In this document: piece by piece, positions 1-6,728 of the stretch
Numbering within the stretch: the first letter of the stretch is position 1
Layout of the letters: each line of letters opens with the position of its first letter
NCBI GenBank assembly: GCA_946405625.1
Contig: CAMJHQ010000032.1
Location: forward strand, 1 to 40,501
Origin: an uncultured Lachnospiraceae bacterium
GTDB lineage: Bacteria; Bacillota; Clostridia; Lachnospirales; Lachnospiraceae
Reading direction: 5' to 3'
Length of the DNA: 40,501 bases
Program-made: the position numbers and the translations under genes
Notes under the pieces: model-generated
What the model saw: the letters and a program-made list of their open reading frames with translations, nothing else
Told to the model about the DNA's origin: nothing
The model's database searches: none

Positions 1-134
1 CGAGAAGCGGTTTACTAACAGAAATGAGGAAACAGCGGAATAGTTAGTAAAAAGATGAGAAATCCAGAGATGCCGAGAAGCTATTTACTAACAGGAATAA
101 GAAAACAGGTAGAATAGTTAGTATAAACAAGAGA
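1..134. repeat. Two-copy tandem repeat, 73-bp period, with inverted arms
   Basis: Copy 1 starts at or before base 1 and copy 2 starts at base 74; both begin CGAGAAGC and share TTTACTAACAG and AATAGTTAGTA. Within each copy TTTACTAAC and GTTAGTA(AA) form an inverted pair, so a copy could fold on itself. Bases 2-43 are also an open frame ending in TAG at 41-43, so copy 1 may be the tail of a gene lying outside the window; this cannot be decided here. Confidence 0.7.
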
Positions 135-148
135 ACCACAAAAAAATA

Positions 149-175
149 CCGGAGATTCCAGCATGGAATCTCCGG
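149..175 (-). terminator. Intrinsic terminator downstream of purine permease
   Basis: Perfect 11-bp stem CCGGAGATTCC / GGAATCTCCGG with a 5-nt loop. On the minus strand it is followed by TATTTTTT, which fits termination of the permease gene about 100 bases upstream. The plus-strand tail (CTTTATTAATTT) is weaker, so it may act in both directions. Confidence 0.8.
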
Positions 176-278
176 CTTTATTAATTTCACATAGTAAGCT
201 CCGACGAGAAGCACCTAATCAGGAAGCTCCCCAACAAGGTCTTCAAAACATGAAGCCTCTAACTTAATCCCAAATCCA

Positions 279-1649
279 TTACGAGAAGTTAAATGCAAGT
301 GCAAGTATTCTCAGTAAGAAGAGAACGAATACACCGTACATGATCGGGCTGATTTCCTTTGCCTTACCAACAACAACCTTGAGAATAACCCATGATAAAA
401 CACCAAACATGATACCGTTTGCAATTGAGTATGTAAGAGGCATCATGACGATTGCCATATATGGAGCGGCTGTATCAGCAAGGTCACCGTCGAACTTGAT
501 TTTTGAAACGCTTGTGATCATCAGCATTCCGACATAGATAAGTGCAGGAGCTGTAGCGAAGCTCGGGATTGCCAGGAATATCGGACTGAGTACGATAGCG
601 ATGATGAAGAGAAGTCCTGTTGTGAAAGCTGTAAGACCTGTCTTTCCGCCTTCAGCAACACCGGCACTGGATTCAACAAAGCTGGTAACAGTTGAAGTTC
701 CGAGACATGCACCGACTGTAGTTCCGATTGCATCTGCCAGGAATACCTTGCCTGCTCTCGGAAGAGTTCCGTCTTCATTGAGGAGTTTAGCCTTATCGGC
801 AACACCTACAACAGTTCCGACTGTATCAAAGAGATCTACAAAAAGGAAACTGAATACTATAGCTACGAACTGGATTAAATGTGATCCAACCCAGCTGAAA
901 TTGAATTTAAATGCTGTATCTGCAAGTCCGTTCAGATTAAGACCGTTTGCAAAGCTTGGAAGAAGGCTGTATACACCTGCCTTCGGATTAACCTTATACC
1001 AGCCTCCGAACTGAGCAAGGATACCGAGACCCCATGTAATAAGGATACCGAACAGAACTGAGCCCTTAACCTTGAAATGTGCAAGAGCAATTATGATCAG
1101 GAATCCGATAAGTGCAAGTACAACGGATGGCTCTGCGAAGCTTCCGAGACCAACAAGAGTAGAATCATCATTTACAGTGATTCCCGCACCCTGCATACCG
1201 ATAAATGCGATAAAGATACCGATACCGGCTGTGATACCGTACTTGAGATTCTGAGGGATACCGTTGATGATCGCCTCTCTGAATTTGAACAGAGAAAGAA
1301 CGATGAAAATGATACCTTCAACAAGAACAGCAGTAAGAGCAATAGTAAATGCATTTGCTCCCTGATCAGCAAGCTCGCCCAGACAAACGGTAAATGCGAA
1401 GTACGCATTGAGTCCCATTCCGGCCGAAAGAGCTATAGGATAGTTGGCAAGAAAAGCCATGACAAATGTAGCTATTGCCGATGCGATAGCTGTGGCAAGA
1501 AAAACACCGTTCGGATTCATAACAGCTCCGAGGATGTTTGGATTTACAGCAAGGATGTAAGCCATGGCGAGAAATGTAGTGATACCCGCTGTGATTTCAG
1601 TCTTGACATCAGTGCCGTGTTCCTTGAGTTTAAAGACTTTTTCGAGCAT
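279..1649 (-). CDS. NCS2/AzgA-type purine (hypoxanthine/guanine/adenine) permease
   Basis: Predicted proton-coupled nucleobase importer of the plasma membrane, 456 residues, the usual size for PbuG/PbuO/AzgA proteins. The N-terminus (KEHGTDVKTEITAGITTFLAMAY) and the early AVNPNILG and LSAGMGLNAYF segments are characteristic of the AzgA branch, as is the FVDLFDTVGTVVGVADKA segment and GTSTVTSFVESSAGVAEGG later on; about a dozen hydrophobic segments cover the rest. The start is supported by an AGGAGG site about 9 bases upstream. It is a single-gene unit with its own promoter and terminator. No purine riboswitch was recognised in the roughly 85-base leader. The exact base preference cannot be told from sequence. 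Confidence 0.92.
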   Translation of the reverse strand: MLEKVFKLKEHGTDVKTEITAGITTFLAMAYILAVNPNILGAVMNPNGVFLATAIASAIATFVMAFLANYPIALSAGMGLNAYFAFTVCLGELADQGANAFTIALTAVLVEGIIFIVLSLFKFREAIINGIPQNLKYGITAGIGIFIAFIGMQGAGITVNDDSTLVGLGSFAEPSVVLALIGFLIIIALAHFKVKGSVLFGILITWGLGILAQFGGWYKVNPKAGVYSLLPSFANGLNLNGLADTAFKFNFSWVGSHLIQFVAIVFSFLFVDLFDTVGTVVGVADKAKLLNEDGTLPRAGKVFLADAIGTTVGACLGTSTVTSFVESSAGVAEGGKTGLTAFTTGLLFIIAIVLSPIFLAIPSFATAPALIYVGMLMITSVSKIKFDGDLADTAAPYMAIVMMPLTYSIANGIMFGVLSWVILKVVVGKAKEISPIMYGVFVLFLLRILALAFNFS

Positions 1650-1742
1650 TGTTCAGCCTCCTTTGAAGTATTAAAAAATATTGTCCCGCGGAAAGCCGAT
1701 GATAGAATAATCCCCCATTTATCACCTTCTCCCCACTTGGCT

Positions 1743-1769
1743 ATTATAACATATCATCCAAATTCGCAA
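1743..1769 (-). promoter_or_regulatory. Promoter of the purine permease gene
   Basis: On the minus strand the -10 is TATAAT (1743-1748) preceded by TGT, an extended -10. The best -35 is TTGCGA (1764-1769) with a short 15-base spacer. It lies about 95 bases upstream of the start codon. Confidence 0.6.
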
Positions 1770-1903
1770 CACAGAAAAACAACAAAAATGATAAGAAATT
1801 ACAATCATATACCATAAATCTACCGTCCACATCCGTAAAGATTATATGAGCCGTAGTGAAGCTCATAAAAATAGGTTAAAAGTATTAAATCGGAGGAACC
1901 GAA

Positions 1904-3382
1904 ATGAAAAAGCAATCTTTAAGAAGAGCATTATGTGTGGCAATGGCAACCATCACCGCAATATGTTTTACGGCTTGTGGAAATGCTAATGAGACGTCTG
2001 CAGAAACGAACGCAGCAAGCGCAACAACAGGGCTGGCTAAACAGGGGATAATTGAGGTGGTGGATGTGAATCCGACAACAGGGGATATAACTTCCGAATC
2101 AGCAGCAGGTGAAACAGTAACAATCACAACGGATGAAACAACTAACGGATCAACATCAGACGAAATAGCAGAAATCACAACAGATGAAACAACTAACGGA
2201 TCAACATCAGACGAAACAACATCTGGATCAACAATCGACACAACAACAACCCACAAATATCAAAGTACTATAGTAGATAAATATCCGGACGCTGATTATA
2301 TAGAGGCTATTGCAGACGGCAGATTCATTATTCTGTTCCGCGACATTCATAATATGAAAACTGACGGTGTAATTTATGACATAAACACTGATAAGGAGCT
2401 GAACAGCTTCGAAATATATAATTGCCATTCTTATAGAATTAATCCTGTTATTTTCTATGGTAAGGGTTTTGGTTTTATCACATCTTATACAGGAAACAAG
2501 AGGGGTTTTTTCGCATATTATTATGACACAGAAGGAAATCAGATAAATAAATTCGATTATGAACATGGTGGATACACCAACAGTACAGCGGTATTTGCAC
2601 CTGACGGCAGTGCTCTTTATGTAGCAGTCAATGACAGACAGGTGTGTGCATGTGGATATGATCTGAAGCCTGATTATAAAACCCAGATTTATAAGGTGTA
2701 TCCGGATGGTACTGAAGAACAGTTTGCAGAATATGATTCACATTATATTATATATCCGCTGGGTGTTACTGATGAGGGCAGACTAGTTCTCATGTACAGG
2801 TACGATACGTTAGACAAGAAGGCTATGGGACATCAGGATTATGAAAGACTTGCACTGATTGCGAACAATTTAAGCACTGAGGGCGATGCCATTCAGGTTG
2901 AATTTGGCTATGCATTTATGAACACAGATGAGAAGGCAGATCATGAACTTGATAAGTTTTATCTGGCAGATGGTTTCTATCAGCATGTATATGTCAGAGG
3001 GAATACAATTACACTTATGGATGATGACGAGATCATATATATAGTGCCTGATGAAAATGGCCGGTATAAGGGCCTTCGTTACAATCTGAATTTCAGAAGC
3101 GGATCATACTACACATATGAAACATCAAGTGGCAGATATATGGTTATTTCTGAAAGCTCACAGTTGCGTGAAAATACTACGATAAATGTGATGCATTTCG
3201 AAAATGATAATGTTGAGCTCATTTTTCAGAAGACTTATGAAGGATGTCGAATTGATATGGATACTATGTATGAGAGAGTTGTTCTCGATGAGGGAACAGG
3301 AGATCTTTTCGGAGAACTTGATGAATCTTCAGAAGATGGTGCAAGAGGACTGCTATATCATGACAATATATTTGAGAATTAA
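1904..3382 (+). CDS. Secreted lipoprotein with Thr/Ser-rich linker, beta-rich C-terminal region
   Basis: 492 residues. The N-terminus is a lipoprotein signal: KKQ/RR basic end, hydrophobic core, then FTAC as lipobox with the modified Cys at about residue 25. Residues 26-120 are a low-complexity Thr/Ser/Asp/Glu linker containing an imperfect 17-residue tandem repeat (TTDETTNGSTSDE, 51-bp DNA period from 2132). The remaining ~370 residues are rich in aromatic residues and short beta-type stretches with recurring 'DG.I..YD' and 'APDGSALYVA' segments, which suggests a beta-propeller-like fold, but no family was recognised. A clear GGAGGA site precedes the ATG. It appears monocistronic, with a terminator at 3556. 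Role unknown; likely anchored on the outer face of the membrane. Confidence 0.85.
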   Translation: MKKQSLRRALCVAMATITAICFTACGNANETSAETNAASATTGLAKQGIIEVVDVNPTTGDITSESAAGETVTITTDETTNGSTSDEIAEITTDETTNGSTSDETTSGSTIDTTTTHKYQSTIVDKYPDADYIEAIADGRFIILFRDIHNMKTDGVIYDINTDKELNSFEIYNCHSYRINPVIFYGKGFGFITSYTGNKRGFFAYYYDTEGNQINKFDYEHGGYTNSTAVFAPDGSALYVAVNDRQVCACGYDLKPDYKTQIYKVYPDGTEEQFAEYDSHYIIYPLGVTDEGRLVLMYRYDTLDKKAMGHQDYERLALIANNLSTEGDAIQVEFGYAFMNTDEKADHELDKFYLADGFYQHVYVRGNTITLMDDDEIIYIVPDENGRYKGLRYNLNFRSGSYYTYETSSGRYMVISESSQLRENTTINVMHFENDNVELIFQKTYEGCRIDMDTMYERVVLDEGTGDLFGELDESSEDGARGLLYHDNIFEN

Positions 3383-3388
3383 TGCGGA

Positions 3389-3448
3389 GAAGAGCAACAT
3401 GAAAAAGTGAAGAACAGCATGAAAAAGCGAAGAGCAGCATGAAAAATG
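3389..3448 (+). repeat. 20-bp tandem repeat, three copies, directly after the lipoprotein stop
   Basis: Units at 3389, 3409 and 3429 follow the pattern GAAGAGCAGCATGAAAAAGC with one to three differences. The lipoprotein stop overlaps a start as TAATG (3380-3384), and each unit repeats an ATG; the short frames are MRRRAT, MKK, MKKRRAA and MKNVQQSI. No spacer sequence lies between units. Confidence 0.85.
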
Positions 3449-3488
3449 TGCAGCAGTCCATTTAGGTCGTAATTGCTATAAAGAAAGA

Positions 3489-3555
3489 AGTGGAACTACG
3501 TAAAAAAATCAAGTGAAATTACGTAAAGAATAAAGTGGAACTACATAGAGATAAG
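3489..3555 (+). repeat. 22-23-bp tandem repeat, three copies
   Basis: Units start at 3489, 3512 and 3534 and share AAGTGGAACTACGTAAA with a few changes. The array is unrelated to the 20-bp array 40 bases upstream and ends where the terminator stem begins. Confidence 0.8.
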
Positions 3556-3585
3556 GGAGTCGGTTTATACCGGCTCCTTTATATT
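3556..3585 (+). terminator. Intrinsic terminator after the lipoprotein gene
   Basis: GGAGTCGG (3556-3563) pairs with CCGGCTCC (3570-3577) over 8 bp including one G-T, with a 6-base loop, followed by TTTATATTTG. Confidence 0.7.
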
Positions 3586-3644
3586 TGTGTAAGGTCAAAA
3601 TACCCGACAATATGTATAAATTGATGTTTTACGACGCACACTCG

Positions 3645-3777
3645 TGACTTCAGTCATGTGAATCTTCACAGATTTAAGAGTATTTAGCGAAGCGGAATAC
3701 GAATGTCTGCTTTACGAAAGTGATAAATCTATTTTGGCTAAAGCATATTAAAATGCTCATAAATAGACGATATTCCG
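3645..3777 (+). other. Highly foldable intergenic element of unknown function
   Basis: Two adjacent 12-bp palindromes, TGACTTCAGTCA (3645-3656) and GTGAATCTTCAC (3658-3669), are followed by a nested set: outer pair CGGAATA (3693-3699) / TATTCCG (3771-3777), a small CTTT-ACG-AAAG hairpin (3710-3720), and a long inner hairpin TCTATTT (3728-3734) / AAATAGA (3761-3767) capped by AGCAT (3742-3746) / ATGCT (3753-3757). No protein frame or known RNA family was recognised. It could be a structured RNA, a leader of the ABC operon or an interspersed mobile repeat. Confidence 0.45.
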
Positions 3778-3800
3778 ATAATATGTTAGAATGAAATATC

Positions 3801-3902
3801 GGAACAAAGGCACAACTTTCAACATATGAAAGCCGGAACAAAAGCACAACTTTAAACATATGAAAGTTGGAACAAAGGCATGGTATTTAATATATGAAAG
3901 GC
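3801..3902 (+). repeat. 34-bp tandem repeat, three copies, running into the RBS of the ABC ATPase
   Basis: Units at 3801, 3835 and 3869 have the form GGAACAAAGGCACAACTTTC followed by AACATATGAAAGCC; the third is more diverged. The last unit supplies the GGCGGAG Shine-Dalgarno region of the ATPase gene. Each unit carries an ATG. The resulting short frames are linked: MKYRNKGTTFNI (3791-3829) ends in ATGA overlapping MKAGTKAQL (3826-3855), and MKVGTKAWYLIYERRRLV (3860-3916) ends in a TGA overlapping the ATPase ATG at 3913. Confidence 0.8.
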
Positions 3903-3912
3903 GGAGACTCGT

Positions 3913-4650
3913 ATGATAAAGGCAGAGAATCTGACAATGGTATATGGTAAAGATTTTAAGGCAGTGGATGATCTGTCTTTTGAGATAAAGCCGGGAGAAA
4001 TAGTCGGCTTTGCGGGACCTAACGGTGCCGGTAAAACTACTGCAATAAAAATGATGACCGGAATCCTGAAGCCTGCCGCAGGCAGAGCAATGATAAACGG
4101 ATATGATATTGTGAAGGATCCGATAAAGGCAAAAGAGAATTTCGCATACGTAGCAGATAATCCGGATATGCTTCTTCAACTTTCGGGAGTTGAATATATC
4201 AATTATATTGCCAATCTGTATAAGGTTCCGATGGAGCATAGAGAAGGCCGTATAAATGAGCTGGCTGAGAGGTTCGGACTTACCGAGTCGCTCGGACGCC
4301 CGATGAAGGAGTATTCCCACGGCATGCGCCAGAAGACAATGGTAATAGCTGCACTGATTCATAATCCGCCAGCATGGGTACTTGATGAGCCTATGACAGG
4401 ACTTGATCCGACAGCAGCATATGAGCTTAAGCAGATGATGAAGGAACATGCAGAGAAAGGAAATGCGGTTCTTTTCTCAACACACGTTCTTGAAGTTGCA
4501 GAGAAACTTTGCGACAGAATCATAATTATCAACCATGGAAAGTCCATATATCAGGGAACCGTGGAAGACCTTGCCAAGGCCCATCCGGGCAAAGATCTCG
4601 AAGCTATTTTCATCGAAATGGTCGGCGATGGTGCAAGGATCACAGAGTAA
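3913..4650 (+). CDS. ABC-2 type exporter, ATP-binding subunit
   Basis: 245-residue ABC ATPase, normal length for the DrrA/CcmA/YhaQ-like group. Walker A GPNGAGKTT (residues 35-43), signature SHGMRQ (135-140), Walker B WVLDEP (155-160), D-loop GLDP and a switch His in STHVLE are all present, so it should be catalytically competent. It should energise the permease encoded from 5061, although the two are 410 bases apart, with the 35-bp repeat array and a possible internal promoter between them. Start chosen at the ATG with GGCGGAG upstream. Substrate unknown. A 230-residue frame on the opposite strand is a shadow of this gene. Confidence 0.9.
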   Translation: MIKAENLTMVYGKDFKAVDDLSFEIKPGEIVGFAGPNGAGKTTAIKMMTGILKPAAGRAMINGYDIVKDPIKAKENFAYVADNPDMLLQLSGVEYINYIANLYKVPMEHREGRINELAERFGLTESLGRPMKEYSHGMRQKTMVIAALIHNPPAWVLDEPMTGLDPTAAYELKQMMKEHAEKGNAVLFSTHVLEVAEKLCDRIIIINHGKSIYQGTVEDLAKAHPGKDLEAIFIEMVGDGARITE

Positions 4651-4868
4651 TGCTGCTGGATCGACGGTGAAGGATCACAGAGTAATGCTGGTGGATCGAC
4701 GGTGAAGGATCACAGAGTAATGTTGCCGGATCGACGGTGAAGGATTACAGAGTAATGCTGGCGGATCGACGGTGAAGGATCACAGAGTAATGCTGCTGGA
4801 TCGAAGGTGAAGGATTATAGAGTAATACTGGTGGATCGAAGGTGAAGGATCACAGAGTAATGCTGCTG
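4635..4868 (+). repeat. 35-bp tandem repeat, six full copies plus a partial, spanning the ATPase stop codon
   Basis: Units start at 4635, 4670, 4705, 4740, 4775, 4810 and 4845, each AAGGATCACAGAGTAATGCT plus about 15 bases ending in GATCGACGGTG. The first unit contains the last codons and stop of the ATPase gene, so the array seems to have grown by duplication of the gene's tail. Each unit carries AAGGA, then an ATG and a six-codon frame ML(L/V/P/A)DRR ending in TGA; the ATG is lost (ATA) in the sixth. The ATG in the partial seventh opens a 26-codon frame (4860-4940). No spacers are present, so this is not CRISPR. Confidence 0.9.
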
Positions 4869-4950
4869 AACCGACAGATCAGTGGTAAATCTGCCAATCA
4901 TCTTAAGAAAAAATATAAATTAGCCGTAATAAAATTGTAACATTTGTTAA

Positions 4951-4979
4951 TAGATTTCGTAACAGAAATGTAATATAAT
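4951..4979 (+). promoter_or_regulatory. Possible promoter of the ABC permease gene
   Basis: A perfect TATAAT (4974-4979) has only a poor -35 (TAGATT at 4951-4956, 17-base spacer). It sits about 80 bases upstream of the permease start and could allow expression independent of the ATPase gene. Confidence 0.35.
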
Positions 4980-5060
4980 GCATATGGTGATAATCTGACA
5001 TGATATCTACTACCATCGATGATGTACATCGTTCAGACGTCACTACACATAGGAGGCCCT

Positions 5061-6728
5061 ATGCAAGAAACAGGTATCAGATCCCTGGTAAAAATATTAT
5101 CGAAGAATTCCGAAATGCAGCTGCCGCAGAAGACTCTTTACAAGGTTCTTGCTGCAATCGCAGCACTCGGAATAATGATCCCGTGCACCGTGATAGTAGG
5201 CTTCATCAGCTACGTCATGACAGAAGCCCTGCTTGAAGCAGGCAGCCCGGGCGGCGGTATGCTGTTCGAAATGCAGATTCTTTCTGCTTTCTCAATGATC
5301 TTCGGAATACTGATCATTTTCAGCGTACTGTTCTTCTCGTCGGACAGAGAGCATTTCGTAACGCTCCCAATCCCGGCACATCACCTGATGATGGGAAAAT
5401 TCATATATGCATACATCGCAGAGAGTATCATGGAATTCCTGATCCTTGCGGCAGTCTTTATCGGATACATGCTCGCAATAGGAAAAAATGTCGGAATCGC
5501 TGCAGCACTTCATCCGATTTCAATCATCGGATCGGTACTCGGTGTAATTTTGATTCCACTTATTCCGATGATCTACTGTGCAATATTCAGCCTGATCCTC
5601 ATGGCTGCACTGAAGGGCGTAAGGTCAACGAAAGCATTTTACAGAACATCGACGATATTTCTTCTGATATTCGCCGCAATCTTCATGGTATCCCTCAAGG
5701 GAATCGGCGAAGTAAATATGGAGAACTATGTTGAGTCTCTCGGCAGCGGCAATAACCTGATGCTGAGAACTCTGAATATAATATTCTTCCCGGTGCCATG
5801 GCTTGCGGATGCGATAAGCTCAGGCAGCATCGTGAAGCTTCTTATGTACATTTTAGGAAATGTACTCCTTATCGCGATTCTCTATTTCACGGGAAAAGCG
5901 CTTTACCAGGAAGGACTTTATACCGCGGCATCGCTCGGCTCTTCGAAGAAAGCCGAAGTAAGAACAAAGGATATCGTAGCGCAGTCACAGTTCAAGGCAA
6001 GCTTCCTGAAGGAAGTCCGTGTGATCCTCAGAACCAAGGCTTTCTCAGGCAACTGTGCGTATATAAATCTGCTCTGGCCGGTGGGAACATTTTTACTGTT
6101 CCATTTTACAAGGGACAAGGGATTTCTTAAGGAATTTATCGAAATGTACCAGACCGGTAAGGATAGAGCCGGCATGTTGATGTCGATAGTTGTTATTGCG
6201 ATCGCATTTATCGCGACGGCACTGAATTCGCTGGCCTCGACTGCATTTACAAGAGAAGGAAATCATTTAGATCTTATTAAGTTTATTCCGGTGCCTTACG
6301 AGACACAGCTCTTCGCAAAGGCTGCTGTAGCCTTTGTTTTCACATATCCAAGTCTGCTTCTGACAAACTTAATAATTTGTCTATATCTTAAGACTTGGTT
6401 TCTGACAGGGGTTTTGTATGCAATCTTGATGCTTTTGGCACATATCATTTCAGTCGCACTAGGGATGATGCTGGACAGCAACTCGCCGTATGTGGAGTGG
6501 GATGACGAATATAGCGCGCTCAGAGGTAACCTCAACACCTTCTTTAATATGGCGATAATGATGGTGCTTGCAGCATTAACTCTTGGCGTAGGATTCTTAG
6601 TTTATGATATAATAAAACTTCCGATAGTTATTTACTACGTAGTTATCTTCATGATACTTGCGATTGCAGCATGGAAGCTGGTTGACATCGCACCGAAGAA
6701 GATAACCGAAAATATGGAGAAATTATAA
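5061..6728 (+). CDS. ABC-2 type exporter, membrane subunit (large permease)
   Basis: 555 residues with roughly 12 hydrophobic segments and no ATPase domain, fitting the large permeases that pair with a separate ATPase (similar in layout to the TM0543/YfhA-like 'putative ABC exporter' group). A central hydrophilic part (about residues 300-340) is probably cytoplasmic. The frame is open from an ATG at 5019, but AGGAGG at 5051-5056 places the start at 5061. It overlaps the downstream peptidase gene by one base (TAATG), so the two are probably co-translated. The partner ATPase lies upstream at 3913. Whether it exports a peptide, lipid or drug cannot be told; the linked C39-like peptidase makes a peptide-related role worth considering. 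Confidence 0.85.
   Translation: MQETGIRSLVKILSKNSEMQLPQKTLYKVLAAIAALGIMIPCTVIVGFISYVMTEALLEAGSPGGGMLFEMQILSAFSMIFGILIIFSVLFFSSDREHFVTLPIPAHHLMMGKFIYAYIAESIMEFLILAAVFIGYMLAIGKNVGIAAALHPISIIGSVLGVILIPLIPMIYCAIFSLILMAALKGVRSTKAFYRTSTIFLLIFAAIFMVSLKGIGEVNMENYVESLGSGNNLMLRTLNIIFFPVPWLADAISSGSIVKLLMYILGNVLLIAILYFTGKALYQEGLYTAASLGSSKKAEVRTKDIVAQSQFKASFLKEVRVILRTKAFSGNCAYINLLWPVGTFLLFHFTRDKGFLKEFIEMYQTGKDRAGMLMSIVVIAIAFIATALNSLASTAFTREGNHLDLIKFIPVPYETQLFAKAAVAFVFTYPSLLLTNLIICLYLKTWFLTGVLYAILMLLAHIISVALGMMLDSNSPYVEWDDEYSALRGNLNTFFNMAIMMVLAALTLGVGFLVYDIIKLPIVIYYVVIFMILAIAAWKLVDIAPKKITENMEKL

Noticed and set aside
1650-1745. Purine riboswitch in the permease leader
   Set aside because: The leader lacks the conserved TATA/junction pattern of the purine aptamer and is too short after the promoter for a standard aptamer plus expression platform.
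1077-1817. 246-residue plus-strand frame
   Set aside because: Antisense to the purine permease, without ribosome site or recognisable protein character.
3757-4449. 230-residue minus-strand frame
   Set aside because: It lies antisense to the clearly coding ABC ATPase, has no family resemblance and is Cys/His-rich as expected for a shadow frame.
4635-4868. CRISPR array
   Set aside because: The 35-bp units abut directly with no unique spacers and no cas genes are near; it is a tandem repeat.
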